This document shows positions 32,731 to 49,103 of a stretch of DNA of 64,000 bases, one piece after another (positions within the stretch are counted from its first letter, which is position 1; each line of letters opens with the position of its first letter). The notes below the pieces were generated by a model. It did no database searches, had not been told where the DNA came from, and worked only from the letters and a program-made list of their open reading frames with translations. The DNA is from Auricularia sp. M13 (Eukaryota; Basidiomycota; Agaricomycetes; Auriculariales; Auriculariaceae), in assembly GCA_037042915.1 (NCBI GenBank), contig CM073198.1, positions 1,612,001-1,676,000 on the forward strand, written 5' to 3'. The position numbers were made by a program, and so were the translations under genes.

Positions 32731-34810
32731 TTACCAATGGCTCTCCGGCCGGCCGCTGTGTGACATTGAGCCGCGGATGCTGCTGGATGTCTGCCTGGAC
32801 GTTGCCGGAGCGGCGAGGTCCATGTCGATCTCGCTGAGCCCGTCGTGTTCCACGATGGTTGTGACGGTTATCTGCTGGGCGTGAGCAGGGGATCTCAATT
32901 GTTATCATGCTGCGATACGTACTTGGACCGACCTGCTGGCCTCCTCCATGTCCCGAGGACGACTGCGGTTCAAGCCCAAGACTGATCCCAGAATGCCAGT
33001 CGCGCGTCCTGGCCGGCGACCATCTCCCTGAGTGCCTTGGAAGTACACCTGCTTGGAAGTTGTGGTTTCGCATGGCAGTGGCTCTACATCTGGCGGCATG
33101 TACGCCAACGCCTCAGGCATCGATTCACTCGGGGATTGTGCGCTGGCAGCTCGTCCGCCGACGGGGCCCTTGCTTATGCTGGTCGGTGGCCTGTCGACTT
33201 GCGCAGCACTGGGCAATGAGGGCATGCGTGAAATTGCGACCGGCGGGGCGCCTTCGTTGGCTTGATCAGACGCTGTGACCCAGTAGAGCACCATGGCGTT
33301 CAGAATGACCTGACAGACGCGCTTCAATTTGAGGGACCCGTGGGTACAAGTGTTCTCAGCTTACGTCCGTTCCGCACGAGCCAAGGCAGACCCAGCCGAG
33401 CTGCTGGCCGTCCATGACGGTCAGCACGGCGATGTTGACTGTTGACGTCGCGAGACTGGCGACAGCAGCTCTATTGCCATTCAGCATCTTGAATTGACAT
33501 CTGAGAGAGGGACGGGGCTCACGCAAGTGTGCGACGCGTCACACGGCGAAGTCGAGCATTCTTGACGTGGGAGCGGAAGATGGGCCAGAGAAACAATGAG
33601 GTAAGGAAGGCATTGACAACGAGATCGTAGGATAGCAACGGGACTGAACTGCAGGGCCATGGAGTTTGAACGGAGCGCTTTGTGGTGGACGATGGTGCGA
33701 CTCACGCATAGACTCGCAGGCCGATTACGCAAGACCTGTCGGCTTTGAGGAAAGCCACCCTTCCGATGATGAGAAGGGCGATAATCCCGAAGTATACGCC
33801 TAGCACGACGACGCAGGCGCGGTATACGGGAGAGGCTAGCCGCGGCGCTGACGGGCCTTTGCCCCAGACGACATGGACTTTCTCAGTAAGGAATAGATAG
33901 ATGAGGAACTGCAGTGGCGCGTGAGTCATGGAGTTATCAACATTCTGGCCCTCTCGCACCTTGCTTGACGCGTAGGCAAAGATGCAGGAATATATTCCGA
34001 GGCCGCAGAATACCGGGCTGCGACTCATGCCGATTGCATTGATTAGGAGCCAACCTGCTCCATATTAGCGCTGTGTAAGAATTTGTAGAGTCCTGGTTAA
34101 CTAATAACGAGAAATATCCAGCTAGATCGTATGTCAGTGGCTGCTCCCTGGACATCCATTGTTGAATTACTTACGAGTCAATAAATAGAAGGTATATGCA
34201 GGCTCGTGCCCAGCTCATGTTTCTGTATGTGGCAAAGGAAAGTAGGTCAACAGGCGCAGAGCGCCGCGCAAAACAAAATGAGGTAACAGTCACTGCATCG
34301 TCGCACTGGTAGGTGAGCACGTCGCTCTGCAGGCAGCATTGCGTCTCACCTCCTACATTTACTGTGAGAGACACGCCTGAGCTAGGTATTCAAATATCGT
34401 ACCAAAAACATTGATCACGTTTGAAAGAGCCCGCATGCCCGGCGACGGGAAAATGGTCGACAATTGGTCGGCAGTCACCATCGAATTCTAGGGAAATGGG
34501 ATCAATGGAGGGTGAGGATTCTTGACGCCGTACTCACTATCATATAGGTGCCAGCCAACTGCTTGCGGCCCTCGGAAGGAGCGGACGACCGTGCACATGA
34601 TGTTTTCTCCCGGAAAAGCTGGGCGCCTGTTGCCAGGATGAAAATGAGCAGGCCGCATTACAGCGATTCACGGTTTTCGGGAGCAGTCGCCATGCGGATG
34701 TTGTGCTCCCCCTTCGTCTTCGCGGAGTCCCAGATTCCCTGGACTGCAGATGTGTGGTCGAGAACAATGTAGCAGGCGTCGTACAGTGTCATTACAGAAT
34801 CTCTCAGCAT
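32731..34810 (-). CDS. Seven-transmembrane protein of a basidiomycete-specific family
   Basis: Start ATG at 34810 (MLRDSVMTLYDACYIVLDHT). Short exons follow in order: SAVQGIWDSAKTKGEHNIR, QLFREKTSCARSSAPSEGRK with LAGTYMI, NSMVTADQLSTIFPSPGMRA, SWARACIYLLFIDS, SREQPLTYDLAGYF, MSRSPVFCGLGIYSCIFAYA, LQFLIYLFLTEKVHVVWGKG, SPVYRACVVVLGVYFGIIAL, IIGRVAFLKADRSCVIGLRV, then VASLATSTVNIAVLTVMDGQ, QLGWVCLGSCGTD and VILNAMVLYWVTASD. A Ser/Pro-rich cytoplasmic tail ends at TAA 32731-32733. This pattern (T-E-K-V-x-x-V-W, G-R-x-A-x-L, C-V-I-G-L, Q-Q-L-G-W-V-C-L) recurs in uncharacterised Agaricomycete membrane proteins I know only as predicted proteins. A receptor role is plausible but unproven. Exon edges are approximate. 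Confidence 0.72.
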
Positions 34811-36911
34811 ACAAGAGCCCCCCGCCCCTCTGCCGTGTTGCCTCGGTTCCGCCGCCGCCGCATGTTGCCACACAGTTCAGCTCGCGGATTGATTAGATAA
34901 ATCGAAAGTCGTCGACAGGCAAGCCGTGTCGCCAAGATTGTAACGTTTCGCCCCTTCACAGCACCAGCGGCGGGTACCATAGTTGTAAACGAGCGCCCAT
35001 CCGTGGTTTGCAGTTGTTTCTCCGCGGCCCCTGCTTCCTTCCGTGCTGCATTGCCGCCTGGAGACCAATTGCATTTTCAGTTTGCGTCACGAGTCCGGCG
35101 CAGACGTCGGCAAGAATATACTGGTGCAAGGGTATGAGTATGACCCTGTCGCAGATGACCCGTCTGGCGGTGCATACCAGGGCGCCTCGGTTCAGCGGCA
35201 TGAGAGGAGTGTGTCAAGCGCGTCATGCGAGACATGAGAACTATGAGAACATGGCACAGCCGTCCTTACGGCCGCGAACCTGAAGCCGTCATGAGACTGT
35301 ATGCAAGCACCGTCTCAGATGGTGATTGTCACGGTTCAACTCTCATCGGCACAATCTGCGGGGAAATTGAGGTGTCTAGACAAAGAAAATACCATGTCTT
35401 TCAGGCGTCGCGATCCTGTTGTGCGTCGTACCCCGGGCCGGCGCATCGATACCCATGTGCTAGAGTCCTTGGCAAGAACAGTAGACAACCAGGCAGAACT
35501 GTGTGGAACGGCAGACATAGCGACAAAAAATTGAGCGTCGGATCTCGTAGTACTAGTAGTTGAAGCTGGCAAAGGATGGGGACGAAGAACAGATCGCTGA
35601 CTATTAACACTCTCGCACATGAGTGACCGCAAAACTCAATCGTTGGAATCAGACGTAAAACTGCGAGCATCAAAGGTCGCTGTGGTAGCTACGTACAGTA
35701 ACTCAACTCAGTCTGTAAGGCTCAAAAAGAATCTAGATATTGCCCAAATGCGGGTGTGACATGAAACACGGGACATGAGACATGGTCGTCCTTTCTCGTA
35801 AAACCGCGGAGCCTCCTATCGGAATGAACCGGACAACAGTATGCTGGTTTTAAGACCTTCCACCTATCGGCTTCAGGAATCTGCAGCGCCCCAAAGGGCG
35901 CCTGTTTCCTGAACATGTCGTCAATGATTGGTGGCACCGGGCATGACGGGCAATCGACGTCGTACGCAGTGCCTGAGCCGACGGCACGCGGTGGCTACGT
36001 GTTGAAGCCACCGGCAGCGTACAGCCCTTGTCATATGATTCTGGACAGCCAGAAAAAAATACAAAGTCGGATTCGGCCGTGCCGACCGATGCCGACCGGT
36101 TCCGATGCGGCGCCGCCGCACACTCGACGCCGTCGCCACCCCTCCCACTCGACCAGGCCGCCAGTCATGACTTCAGGCGGCATTCTGTCTCTCCTTGACT
36201 TTGACAATAAATTCTACATTGTCAAAGCGCAATTCGGGGGTGCCCTGGCGCATCCGGAACTGGTCGGCATCGGTCGGCACGGCCGAATCCGACTTTGTAT
36301 TTTTTTCTGGCTGTCCAGAATCATATGACAAGGGCTGTAATGGCTTTTGTCTGCCAGGAAGGTTCGATTGCCAGCAAAGATAAGCAGAGTTGGCAAATCA
36401 AAGGCGTAGCAACACGGACTGGAACTGGGGGTTTGATAGGAGAGTCGACAGCAAGCGAGCACATAGAACCGCACATAGAGGGACAGACAAAGCCACAGGA
36501 CCGGTAGAGGCGCTGCCCTGACATAGGAAATTGAGCAATGGGCATTTCAGGGTCCACTAAGCCATGAACTCGTGGAATGACCGCCAGAATAGGATCGTCC
36601 ACGACGGAATGTGGCAGACGCGGCGCTGGCCGCCTGCCACGGCGTTCAAGATGATACTCGCGGCAACTTTTACTCGGAACGCCTAGGAGCTGCGTGTCGC
36701 CCTCGGACCAGGAAGTGGACGAAAACCGTGCTCATAAGACCAAGCTGGCGCATGCGCTCCATATTACAGGTCGAGCAATGAAACATGTCGGCAGCAGCGG
36801 TTCCAGAAGAAAGAGTTGAGCGCGGTTTGCAACTCAGCTCAACTCTGCTTTACTTGCCGTTCATCTCGCGTCAAATCGCGCGTAGCGCCTGAACGTGCGT
36901 TTCCTGTTACG
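34811..36911. other. Intergenic stretch with one MITE
   Basis: 2.1 kb between the 7TM gene and TRM61. Apart from the element at 36022-36337, only short unsupported frames (35225-35563, 35401-35673) are visible. Confidence 0.4.
36022..36337. mobile_element. Tc1/mariner-like MITE (316 bp) with TA duplication
   Basis: Starts CAGCCCTTGTCATATGATT and ends with its reverse complement, flanked by TA on both sides (36020-36021, 36338-36339). The terminal inverted repeats run for more than 80 bp with very few mismatches, through CAGCCAGAAAAAAATAC and GGCCGTGCCGACCGATGCC. TA duplications are typical of Tc1/mariner. No coding capacity. The near-identity of the arms suggests recent activity or strong hairpin conservation. 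Confidence 0.88.
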
Positions 36912-38192
36912 ATGTGGAGTACAGAAGATACTATCCAAGAGGGCGATGTGGTTATAGTCTGGCAGGTCCGTCTGATCGCTTTTCTCACCCAGCCGGTTGA
37001 CAGGTAGTATATCTAGACTCGCGAAGCAATTACGCCATTGTACATTGAATCCGGAAAAGAGCTGCATCTGCGCTATGGAATGTTCAGCCATTCAGATCTC
37101 ATCGGTATACCGTACGGTTCCAAGGTAGCCTCACGCACTGGCAAAGGCTTCGTTCACTTGTTGCGTCCAACGCCGGAACTCTGGACCCTGGCCCTGCCAC
37201 ACCGCACTCAGATCCTTTACCTCGCCGACATCGCTTTTATCACGTCGTATCTCAACATAAAACCTGGCAGCAAAGTCATTGAGGCTGGCACCGGCTCAGG
37301 CTCGTTCTCGCACTCGCTCGTCCGCACGATTGGATCGACTGGCCACCTGCATACGTTCGAATTTCACAAACAGCGCGAGGAAAAGGCGCGCGCAGAGTTT
37401 ACGCGGCACGGCATGATGGACTGTGTTACGCTCGAGCACCGAAATGTGTGCAAGGACGGCTTCGGGCTGACGGATGTCGCGGACGCCGTCTTCCTGGACC
37501 TCCCCGCGCCATGGGAGGCCGCTCTGCACGCGCGCGCGGCGATGCGCAAGGACAAGATGGCGCGCATATGCTGCTTCAGCCCGTGCATCGAGCAGGTGCT
37601 GCGCACCGTCACCGCGCTCAACGACGCCGGGTTCTCCGACATCACGCTGTACGAGGTCCTCCTCACGCCGCTCGAGGTCACCGCCGTCCCGCAGCCGCTG
37701 CCCATCTCGCAGGCCATCGCCCGCCTGCAGGAGGCCGAGGTGCGCAAGGAGGACCGCAGGCTGAAGCAGATCGCCAAGGCCGCGCTGGAGAGGCTTAAGC
37801 AGGACGGCGCCGTCGCTGGCGTCAAACGGCAGCACGATGAAACCGGCACATCCTCGTCGGATCCGGAGGAAGGCGTGGCCGCCAAGCGATTAAAACCCGA
37901 GGAGAGCAATGGCGACGCCGACGCCGACATGGCCGACGTCGAACCTCCCGCAATATCCACGCCCAGCGCACATAAACCGAACGGACGCGCAGCAGCAACT
38001 CCTGAAGTGCCTTTCATAAAGCCGTTTCACGAAGTCCGCGGCCATACATCCTACCTCACTTTCGCATGTCTCCGCCCTCAGCTCCCCGCGCATCTACTAC
38101 CTCAGACATCTCAAGCAACATCAGCAGCATTGTCTTCCGACGCAGCACCCTCCTCGTCAACAACAGAGGATCCATCACCACAAACATCCTGA
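36912..38192 (+). CDS. TRM61: tRNA (adenine-58-N1) methyltransferase catalytic subunit Trm61
   Basis: With Trm6 it makes m1A58 in the T-loop of tRNAs in the nucleus, using S-adenosylmethionine. Two exons: 36912-36965 and 37017-38192, phase 0; 409 residues. Exon 1 encodes MWSTEDTIQEGDVVIVWQ; exon 2 begins TREAITPLYIESGKELHLRY. The conserved FSHSDLIGIPYGSKV and VHLLRPTPELWTLALPHRTQ precede SAM motif I, VIEAGTGSGSFSHSL. Then HTFEFHKQREEKARAEF, and DAVFLDLPAPWEAAL with the D-L-P-A-P-W motif. An acidic insert (EGVAAKRLKPEESNGDAD) lies before the last conserved block HEVRGHTSYLTFACLRP. Length fits the family. All motifs intact. Confidence 0.95.
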
Positions 38193-38343
38193 TATTGAGC
38201 TGGCATGTCTCCATCGAGGTCTGGACCAAAAGTTGTCTTCATTAGACCATGTATTGACTGGCTTGTACGCTCAGGCGAATAACACTATTCATATCATTAT
38301 TGCCAGAGGTGCACCGTACTCCAACAACGCATAAATTTACCCG

Positions 38344-41300
38344 CTAGTCGGCGATGGCAGCGCGGAACGCCCGCTCGAGCTCCTTCTCCGCTTTCGCTTT
38401 CTCCGCCGACTTGGGTATTCGAGCGCGGAGTGTACGGCCGCCAACCGTCTTCACGGGCGTGGGCGGCACGAATTCAGCTTCGCTGCCGCCATCGTCTGGC
38501 TCGGATAGCGACGAGGATGCCCCGGAGTCGGACGATGCCTGTCGAGCCCGCTTCTTACCCCGTGTGGCAGGCGCCGCGCGTGCCTTCGCCGCTGCACGTC
38601 GCGGTCGGGCACTGGAGGATGAAGGTGCCGGCGACGACGCAGCAGACTGTCGAGCAGACGCACGTGCGGCTCCTGGTCGTATACGGACAGTAGGGAATTT
38701 CTTGTCGCCATCCGCGTGGGAAGGCACAGCTTCGTCCGCCCGGCCGTCCGCAAACTGCTGCATTGTCATTGGAACCAGCGGCCTCCGCCGTTCGGGCTGC
38801 TCATCCACCTCCACCGCCTCCACCATTTCCACGTCCTCCATCGGGGCAGCCTCAGCAGTAGCCAGAAGTTGCACCTCTTCCCGTTCGTCACGGGACTGTA
38901 CTCTCGATCCAGAAGCAACGGCGGTAGGACTCGGCCTCATCGTATTTTCTACGACGACATGCTGCGGCTTCGGCAGCGAGAAATGCTGTATGGTGTGGTC
39001 GAGCTCCGTCACGAATCCTCCGGCCTTGTGTTCGTCGAAGGTCTGCAACAACAAATCGCGCTTAGCACGAGCTTTTGACATGGACTGACTACCCACCTCG
39101 ACATTGCCTCCGTCGCCATTGGGCGCTGACGCATACTCTCGCTGGAGGCGGTCGCGAATACGCAGGCCGTGAACAAGACGCGTCCATTTCTTGAGCACGC
39201 GCTCTCGCCGCTTCGCCCGCTCCTTCTCCTCGGAGTCGGCCACCGACGCCCAATATGCCTGCAAGCAAGTTGGTCGAACTCAAACATGTGGCGTTCCCAG
39301 GATAACCAACCTCGAGTAATGCCTCTTCATTCTCTGCCGCAACGACTACGCCGTTGATTATCGGCAAAGCCCGCCGCTTCTTGAACTCGAAGCCGACCTG
39401 TAAATCGTTAGGCGTTGTCTGTCGATGCCGGGCCAGTGCAACGTACCACCGCCTCAGCATAGTCGAATCCAAGCTGACGCGCAATCTTGGCAGTGCCCTT
39501 GTCTGCACGCAAACTCATCAGCAGTCGCTCCAAACAACAGCCAGATCGCACTCACGCGCAACGTGTACCGCGCCCTTCGGCAACATGCTCGGAACATACA
39601 AGTCAATGTTGCCAAAGTCATTCTTCGGCACCTTGCCTTCCACGACCGGCGGGGGCGTGTACAGCTCCGTCTGGCGAAAGCTGTACAAGCCCTGGAGCGT
39701 CTCGGTACCCTCCGCGGCGGCCGCCTCGAGCTCGCGCCGGCGATTGATCGTCACGGCGCGCAGGGGCACGCGCTTGAGCGCCTGCTCGCCCGCGCGGATG
39801 GCGCGCCCCTGGCGCATCCAGTTCTCCGCCGTCTTGAGCGAGAGCACGTTCGCGCGCGAGAAGACCGGCTCGCCGCGAAACTTGCCGATCTCGATGCGTG
39901 GGTTGACCACCTCGTCGCGCCGCAGATGGCGCTCGAGCACGTAGCTGCGACACGAGGCTGTCTGTCAGCTATGTGCTGCTCACACGGTGCCTATGGATGA
40001 ACGCACATGGGATGGTCCTTGAAGCCGGCGACCGAGGTCGGCATGCCCTCGACGACCTGTAGCGCGTGCATCTCCTCGTCTTCGACGTCATCTCGGTTCT
40101 TGTGGCATCAGACAGGCGTTTGCCCAGCGTGTCGAGTGCACATACAAGACGGTACGGCCGCGTGAGCGGCGCCATCACGCTCTCCCACCATTGCTGCTGG
40201 CTGCGCCCGCCGCGCAGTTTGGGCTTGCGCGTGTAGCGAGCCGTGACGTCGCGCGCGTAGCCGTCCTCCTCCAGCGCGACGACATATGTCATTCGGTTGT
40301 TGGGATCGTTCCTCGGCGGCTCGAACATGCGCTTCTTGTTGACCAGCTTGCGCGTCGGGTCCACAGGAATCCACCGTCCGTCCGGTCTCGAGAAGACCTC
40401 GGTCCAGAAGACGGGCGGCCACCCAGCAGGTGGCGGCTGAACTGCACTTGCGTGTTAACGACGATAATTCAAAAGATTACGAACACAATTCACCTTCAAC
40501 AAGTTTCCTGCCTGCCGGTTTGCGTTTACGCAACGTGACTGGCGGTGGTGCCGGCGCTGGCTGTTTGCTGGAGCCCGCGATGGCGACTTCTTCCATATCA
40601 TCGTCGTCCTCCTCGTCATTTTCGCCGTCTCGCTCAGGTGCAACATCCTTCTTCTTTCTCCCCGCCGTCTTTGCTTTACCGACGGACGCCTGCCACGGCA
40701 CGCTCTGCAGGCTGACGACAACGCGCGCGGGGATCCCGAGCGCGCGACAAAGCGCTGTGAACAGCTGCGCCGAGACGTCGCGCGAGCCGCTCTGCTGCAG
40801 TGCATGCTTCATCATGCTCTTCGCGCTGCGCAGCACCTCGCCCTCCTCATCGGCGAGCGCGCCCGCCTCGACTTGGTCGTAGGTCCGGCTCTTGACACCA
40901 ATGTCTTCATATACGTCGAAGGATTCGTACCACCAGGCACAAAGACGTTCCATAGCTGCTTCAAAGAGCCGTCCGCGTTTTGCAGCGTCCGGCTGGCGTT
41001 TCTTGTGGATCATGGCAAAGCTCGTCTGGATGGACATTGGCGTGAGGGACATCAGGCGTGCCTATTCAAAAATTCAGAAGGGAATACCAGGCGGGCATAG
41101 ACGCGCGCACCTGAAGTAGTTGGTTGTTGGCCCAGTAATTCCGAACAGCGGCACTGGCTAGTAACGCGACGGTGTGAATCTTGTGTGAATTCAGACGCGC
41201 GAGTCGTTCAGCTTGCGACATGACCTTGGCTCTATAGTTCATATTAGCAAACGATATACCCTGATGCAGTACACGCACTTAGGGTCTGCCTTTCCCTTTC

Positions 41301-41484
41301 CTTTATCATTGCGAGGTCCCAGATTAATTTCAATAGTCCTGCCCGACAGCACAGGCGCCGGCGTGCTGGCCACTCGTTCAGGCTGAACATTCGTCGCAGG
41401 CGCAATTTCGACTTCATCCCATTCCATATCGCTGTCTTCAGCAGCGCTCGACGCGCCCGGTAGAGACATTTCTTGGTCTGACAT
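38344..41484 (-). CDS. RAD4: Nucleotide-excision-repair protein Rad4/XPC
   Basis: Recognises helix-distorting DNA damage and starts global-genome excision repair. Start ATG at 41484 (MSDQEMSLPGASSAAEDSDM). Exons then give a helical segment (MSQAERLARLNSHKIHTVAL), the transglutaminase-like domain with LFTALCRALGIPARVVVSLQ and GWPPVFWTEVFSRPDGRWIP, an acidic insert, and BHD1 (VVEGMPTSVAGFKDHPMCV, then SYVLERHLRRDEVVNPRIEI and FRGEPVFSRANVLSLKTAEN). BHD2 is RVPLRAVTINRRRELEAAAA to DFGNIDLYVPSMLPKGAVHV, BHD3 GTAKIARQLGFDYAEAVVGF to RRALPIINGVVVAAENEEAL. A long basic, Ser/Ala-rich tail ends at TAG 38344-38346. About ten exons; all three BHD domains are complete. The tail contains acidic MEDVEMVEAVEVDEQ and likely binds partners. 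Confidence 0.93.
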
Positions 41485-41933
41485 CGCGAGTCACTTGCAA
41501 CTTGATTGAACTTTGTGGATTTGAGTGACGGATATCAAGGACGAAGGCAATATCTAGTTATCATAAAACGCGCGAGGCTGCAGAGTTCGCCAATACGGTG
41601 GTTGGCAGAAGTCGCGCAGGGACGGGAGGGAGAGTTACGGAGCTTGCCGCCGACGCGTCGCGATCATCATGACCATGAAGTCATCGCGGGTCCGCCATGT
41701 CGATCCGACTTCCTCGGAACATGGAGAACGTCCAACTACTGACAGTACTGTTCGCGTTCATCAGTGCAGATATCCAGTTCGATTATTATCTGGCAAGAGA
41801 TGGATGGAGACAGACGAGGCAAAAGCGAGGGGAGCGAGCAAAACACGGCAAGACGGGTGAGTGACGGACTGGACGGAGACTGTTGGATGCAGATGCGGGA
41901 CGACGGGGGCGCGGGGGGACATGGTCTGTCTAA

Positions 41934-46200
<4,267 letters not shown>

Positions 46201-46276
46201 CGGAGCGGTCGGTGGAGGCGGAAGGGAAGGTGACTGAGGCTGAGCGTCGGAGTTGCGCGTCCTCGCCGTTTCCTAC
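46201..46276. promoter_or_regulatory. Shared 76-bp divergent promoter of CUL1 and SET-TAD3
   Basis: The start codons at 46200 (-) and 46277 (+) leave 76 bp. The region is GC-rich and lacks a TATA box. Confidence 0.5.
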
Positions 46277-48378
46277 ATGCTCGCCATTCGACACAACGAT
46301 ACGCGCGGCCGTGGCGTCTACGGTGCGCAATTGACTCGGATTTTATAATACTTACTGATTATATTGCAGCTACGAGCGCGATCGAGCCTCAGACAGTCGT
46401 CGAGCGGTCGCCCGTACTCTTATTTGACAAGGAAGAATATGAAACCCATGGCAAGTATACAATATTGGACCATTACACGTTCAACTGGAAGGTCGGCCGC
46501 ATGGCACTGGCACTGGGACTTGGTAAGGCATCCATGTTGTATACAGCAACTCTAACGCGGCATCCAGGCTCGCTCTTCAATCATTCCGCAAGTCCCAACA
46601 CTTCATTCACCCTCAAGCCACATCCGGACACACCTACTATTGAGTTCACCGTTCTCCGACGCGTAGAACCCGGAGAGGAGCTCTGCATATTCTATGGCCA
46701 CAAGTTGTGGTTCACACCAGACAACGAGGCCGATAACCCGCAAATCGCAGCCACCGACGATGACGAGGACCCTTTCGATTTACTCAAGATGCCCGAAGAC
46801 ATTGAACCCAAGGATACTGTCCAGACCAGTGCGTGAGGTGAGCCGTCCTCCAGAGCACAGTGTCCAAACGACCGTCTTACAGTTGAAGCATGGGTCCTCG
46901 ACGCGCCGCATACGCGCGACGTCAACGCTCTTCTTGGGTGAGTGAGTATAGAAAGATATTGGACATCACAGTGCCGACAACGACTCGGAACGTGTCCTTC
47001 CCTGTCCTGGCGACAATAATCCCGCAACGGATCCCCACCTGAACATCCTTTCTTTCCCATCCTCCTATTCCACCCATCATTTCCACGACACCCATTCGTT
47101 CTTTTCATGCATGCAATCATTCATGCAGTCATTTCTTTCTCCAGCAGTCGGATGCTGGTTGCAAGCCGCTCATCTGCCAGCCGCAGCGATACCCGCGGCG
47201 CTATCATCGCAGCACTTGGTCGTGACGTGCTGCGAGGCTTGCTGTGACACCCTCCCGCATTTCAGCGACTCGGAGTATGTTGTCGCCTGCCGTCCTTTTA
47301 GGCAGTCAGGGGCCAGGCGACTCCTAGTTTCAAGCATTGCTATTCTCTATGTCCGTCCTGCCGCAACCAACATCTAACTCTCCTCTCCTGCAGTTGGACG
47401 CGCCGTGCAGGCCTCGACCGCGAATTGCGACACCTGAAGCGAATCCGGCGCATACAAAACGATGGCGAAGAACCTCGTACGCACATCCCGTCGCCTTTGC
47501 TACGTGATCCTAATACACCGCGCAGGAATATCCCTCCTGCTCTGCGCCGCCAATACGCCCGTTCCTCCACTACCAGATGAATACGCCAGCGTCGTTCCGT
47601 ACACGCTGGCGGTTCCTGCGCGCCCGGCGCTCACAATGGCGCATCTCGCGCTGAAGAACGCCGTCTGGCCAACAGTCTACGCGCCCGTGCGCCCGGACCC
47701 GGACGAGGTGCGCGCGACAGCGTGGACATCTGCGCGCCGCGCCTGGGCCCGGGAGTGCGTCCGCGAGGTCGTGCGGATCGCCGAGGCAGCGAAGGAGGCC
47801 GGGGAGGTGCGTCTAGATTACACCCCATATAACGCGGGTAACGCGCTGGACTGACGCGCTATACCTTGAAGATTCCCAGCGCGGCGCTCCTCCCGCGCAA
47901 CGTGGGCGAGGACGAGACGTCCGGCGCCGTCACAGCGTCGACGCACGACACGCGGACGAGTGAGCAGCATCCTCTCCGCCACGCCGTGATGAACCTCGTC
48001 CGCCTGGTCGGCTCGTTGCACCAACACCAAAATCAAAGTCATGGTGACAACGAGAATAAAACAGCGTACGTCGCCGCACTCATCCTTCACGCGCATCTGA
48101 CTTCCAAACTCTGCAGCGCGGCGTCGGCGGAGTACTTCCTGACGGGCCGCGCGCTCTTCCTGACGCACGAGCCGTGTGTCATGTGCTCGATGGCGCTCGT
48201 GCACTCGCGTGTGCGCGATGTCTACATCCTGCGACCGATGCCGCAGACTGGCGGTGCGGGCGGTGAATTGGGCAGGATGGTCGTTGGCCTGCCGAACATC
48301 AACCACCGATACCGCATCTGGAGGTGGAACGGGGTGTCGCATCCTGAACTGGATATTTCGGACAGTTTAGATGCCTGA
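46277..48378 (+). CDS. TAD3: SET domain fused to tRNA adenosine deaminase subunit Tad3/ADAT3
   Basis: Exon 1 (ATG 46277) MLAIRHNDTRGRGVY joins in phase to ATSAIEPQTVVERSPVLLFD, KEEYETHGKYTILDHYTFNW and RMALALGLG, then SLFNHSASPN and VLRRVEPGEELCIFYGHKLW: the N-H-S and Y-G motifs of a SET methyltransferase domain. A 53-nt intron of correct phase leads from DIEPKDTVQT to IEAWVLDAPHTRDVNALLG, the usual start of ADAT3. A 456-nt intron follows, then WTRRAGLDRELRHLKRIRRI, ISLLLCAANTPVPPLPDEYA and the deaminase core: RHAVMNLVR, where ADAT3's Val replaces the catalytic Glu of H-A-E, and LTHEPCVMCSMALVHSR with the zinc cysteines. The end GLPNINHRYRIWRWNG is typical. With Tad2 it should make inosine-34 in tRNA anticodons. 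The target of the SET part is unknown. Confidence 0.9.
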
Positions 48379-49080
48379 TCTGCTGTCGAATCTTGTGTGA
48401 ATTGTTGTGCTGTCTATATAGTTTTGTTATTGACGGAGAAATGTACTTTACAGAGTCTATTCATGACCACCCATGGTGCTTTGTCTTTTCCAAAGCAATC
48501 TTTTCATATATGAAGATAGATCCAACCCAGGATCATGATTTGCTGTGTTCTCCAAAAAATGGCCTAGCAGCACCTCAGTCTCAGGGGTTTTGATTTAAAT
48601 TTTAGACAGCATAAGCAGGTGGTAGCAGGCTACCAAGCATCCTCCCAAGATCCTTTGGAGGTGTACAACACCTCCAAGGCTCAATGGAGGACGAGCAGGG
48701 GTGTAGAGGGATCTAGTGCACTGGTGTGAATGGTGGGAGGAAAGAGATGTAGGATTTCGGTCGACGGGTGCAGGGACAGAAGGTAATATTCCGTTTGTCT
48801 ACGCGTACGGACACGGTTGCGGACAAACGGATACCGGAATCAGGGGCAACTCCGATGCCCATATGAACGGAGCACGGACACAACCCGAAAGATAAGATAG
48901 AATTCTCGGGTCACGAGAAAACCGTGCGCGGGGTCTGTGCGCAGCAGTAATCCTGCCCTAGAAGACTGTTCAGACATCCTAGAATGATTGTTGAGGGTCA
49001 TTCCAGTAGCTTACACCTACCCGCACATGTCTGTGTGCACAAACCTATCAAACCTTAAAAACTGGCCAAGATATTGTCAA
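48379..49080. other. AT-richer intergenic start of the transposon island
   Basis: Base composition shifts to AT-rich after the TAD3 stop. No gene seen. Contains CCTCCAAAG/CCTCCAAGG near 48655-48680 and CCGTTTGTC...GACAAACGG near 48793-48842, a small inverted repeat. Confidence 0.4.
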
Positions 49081-49103
49081 ATTACTGGTTTCAAGTTCCG
49101 CGC

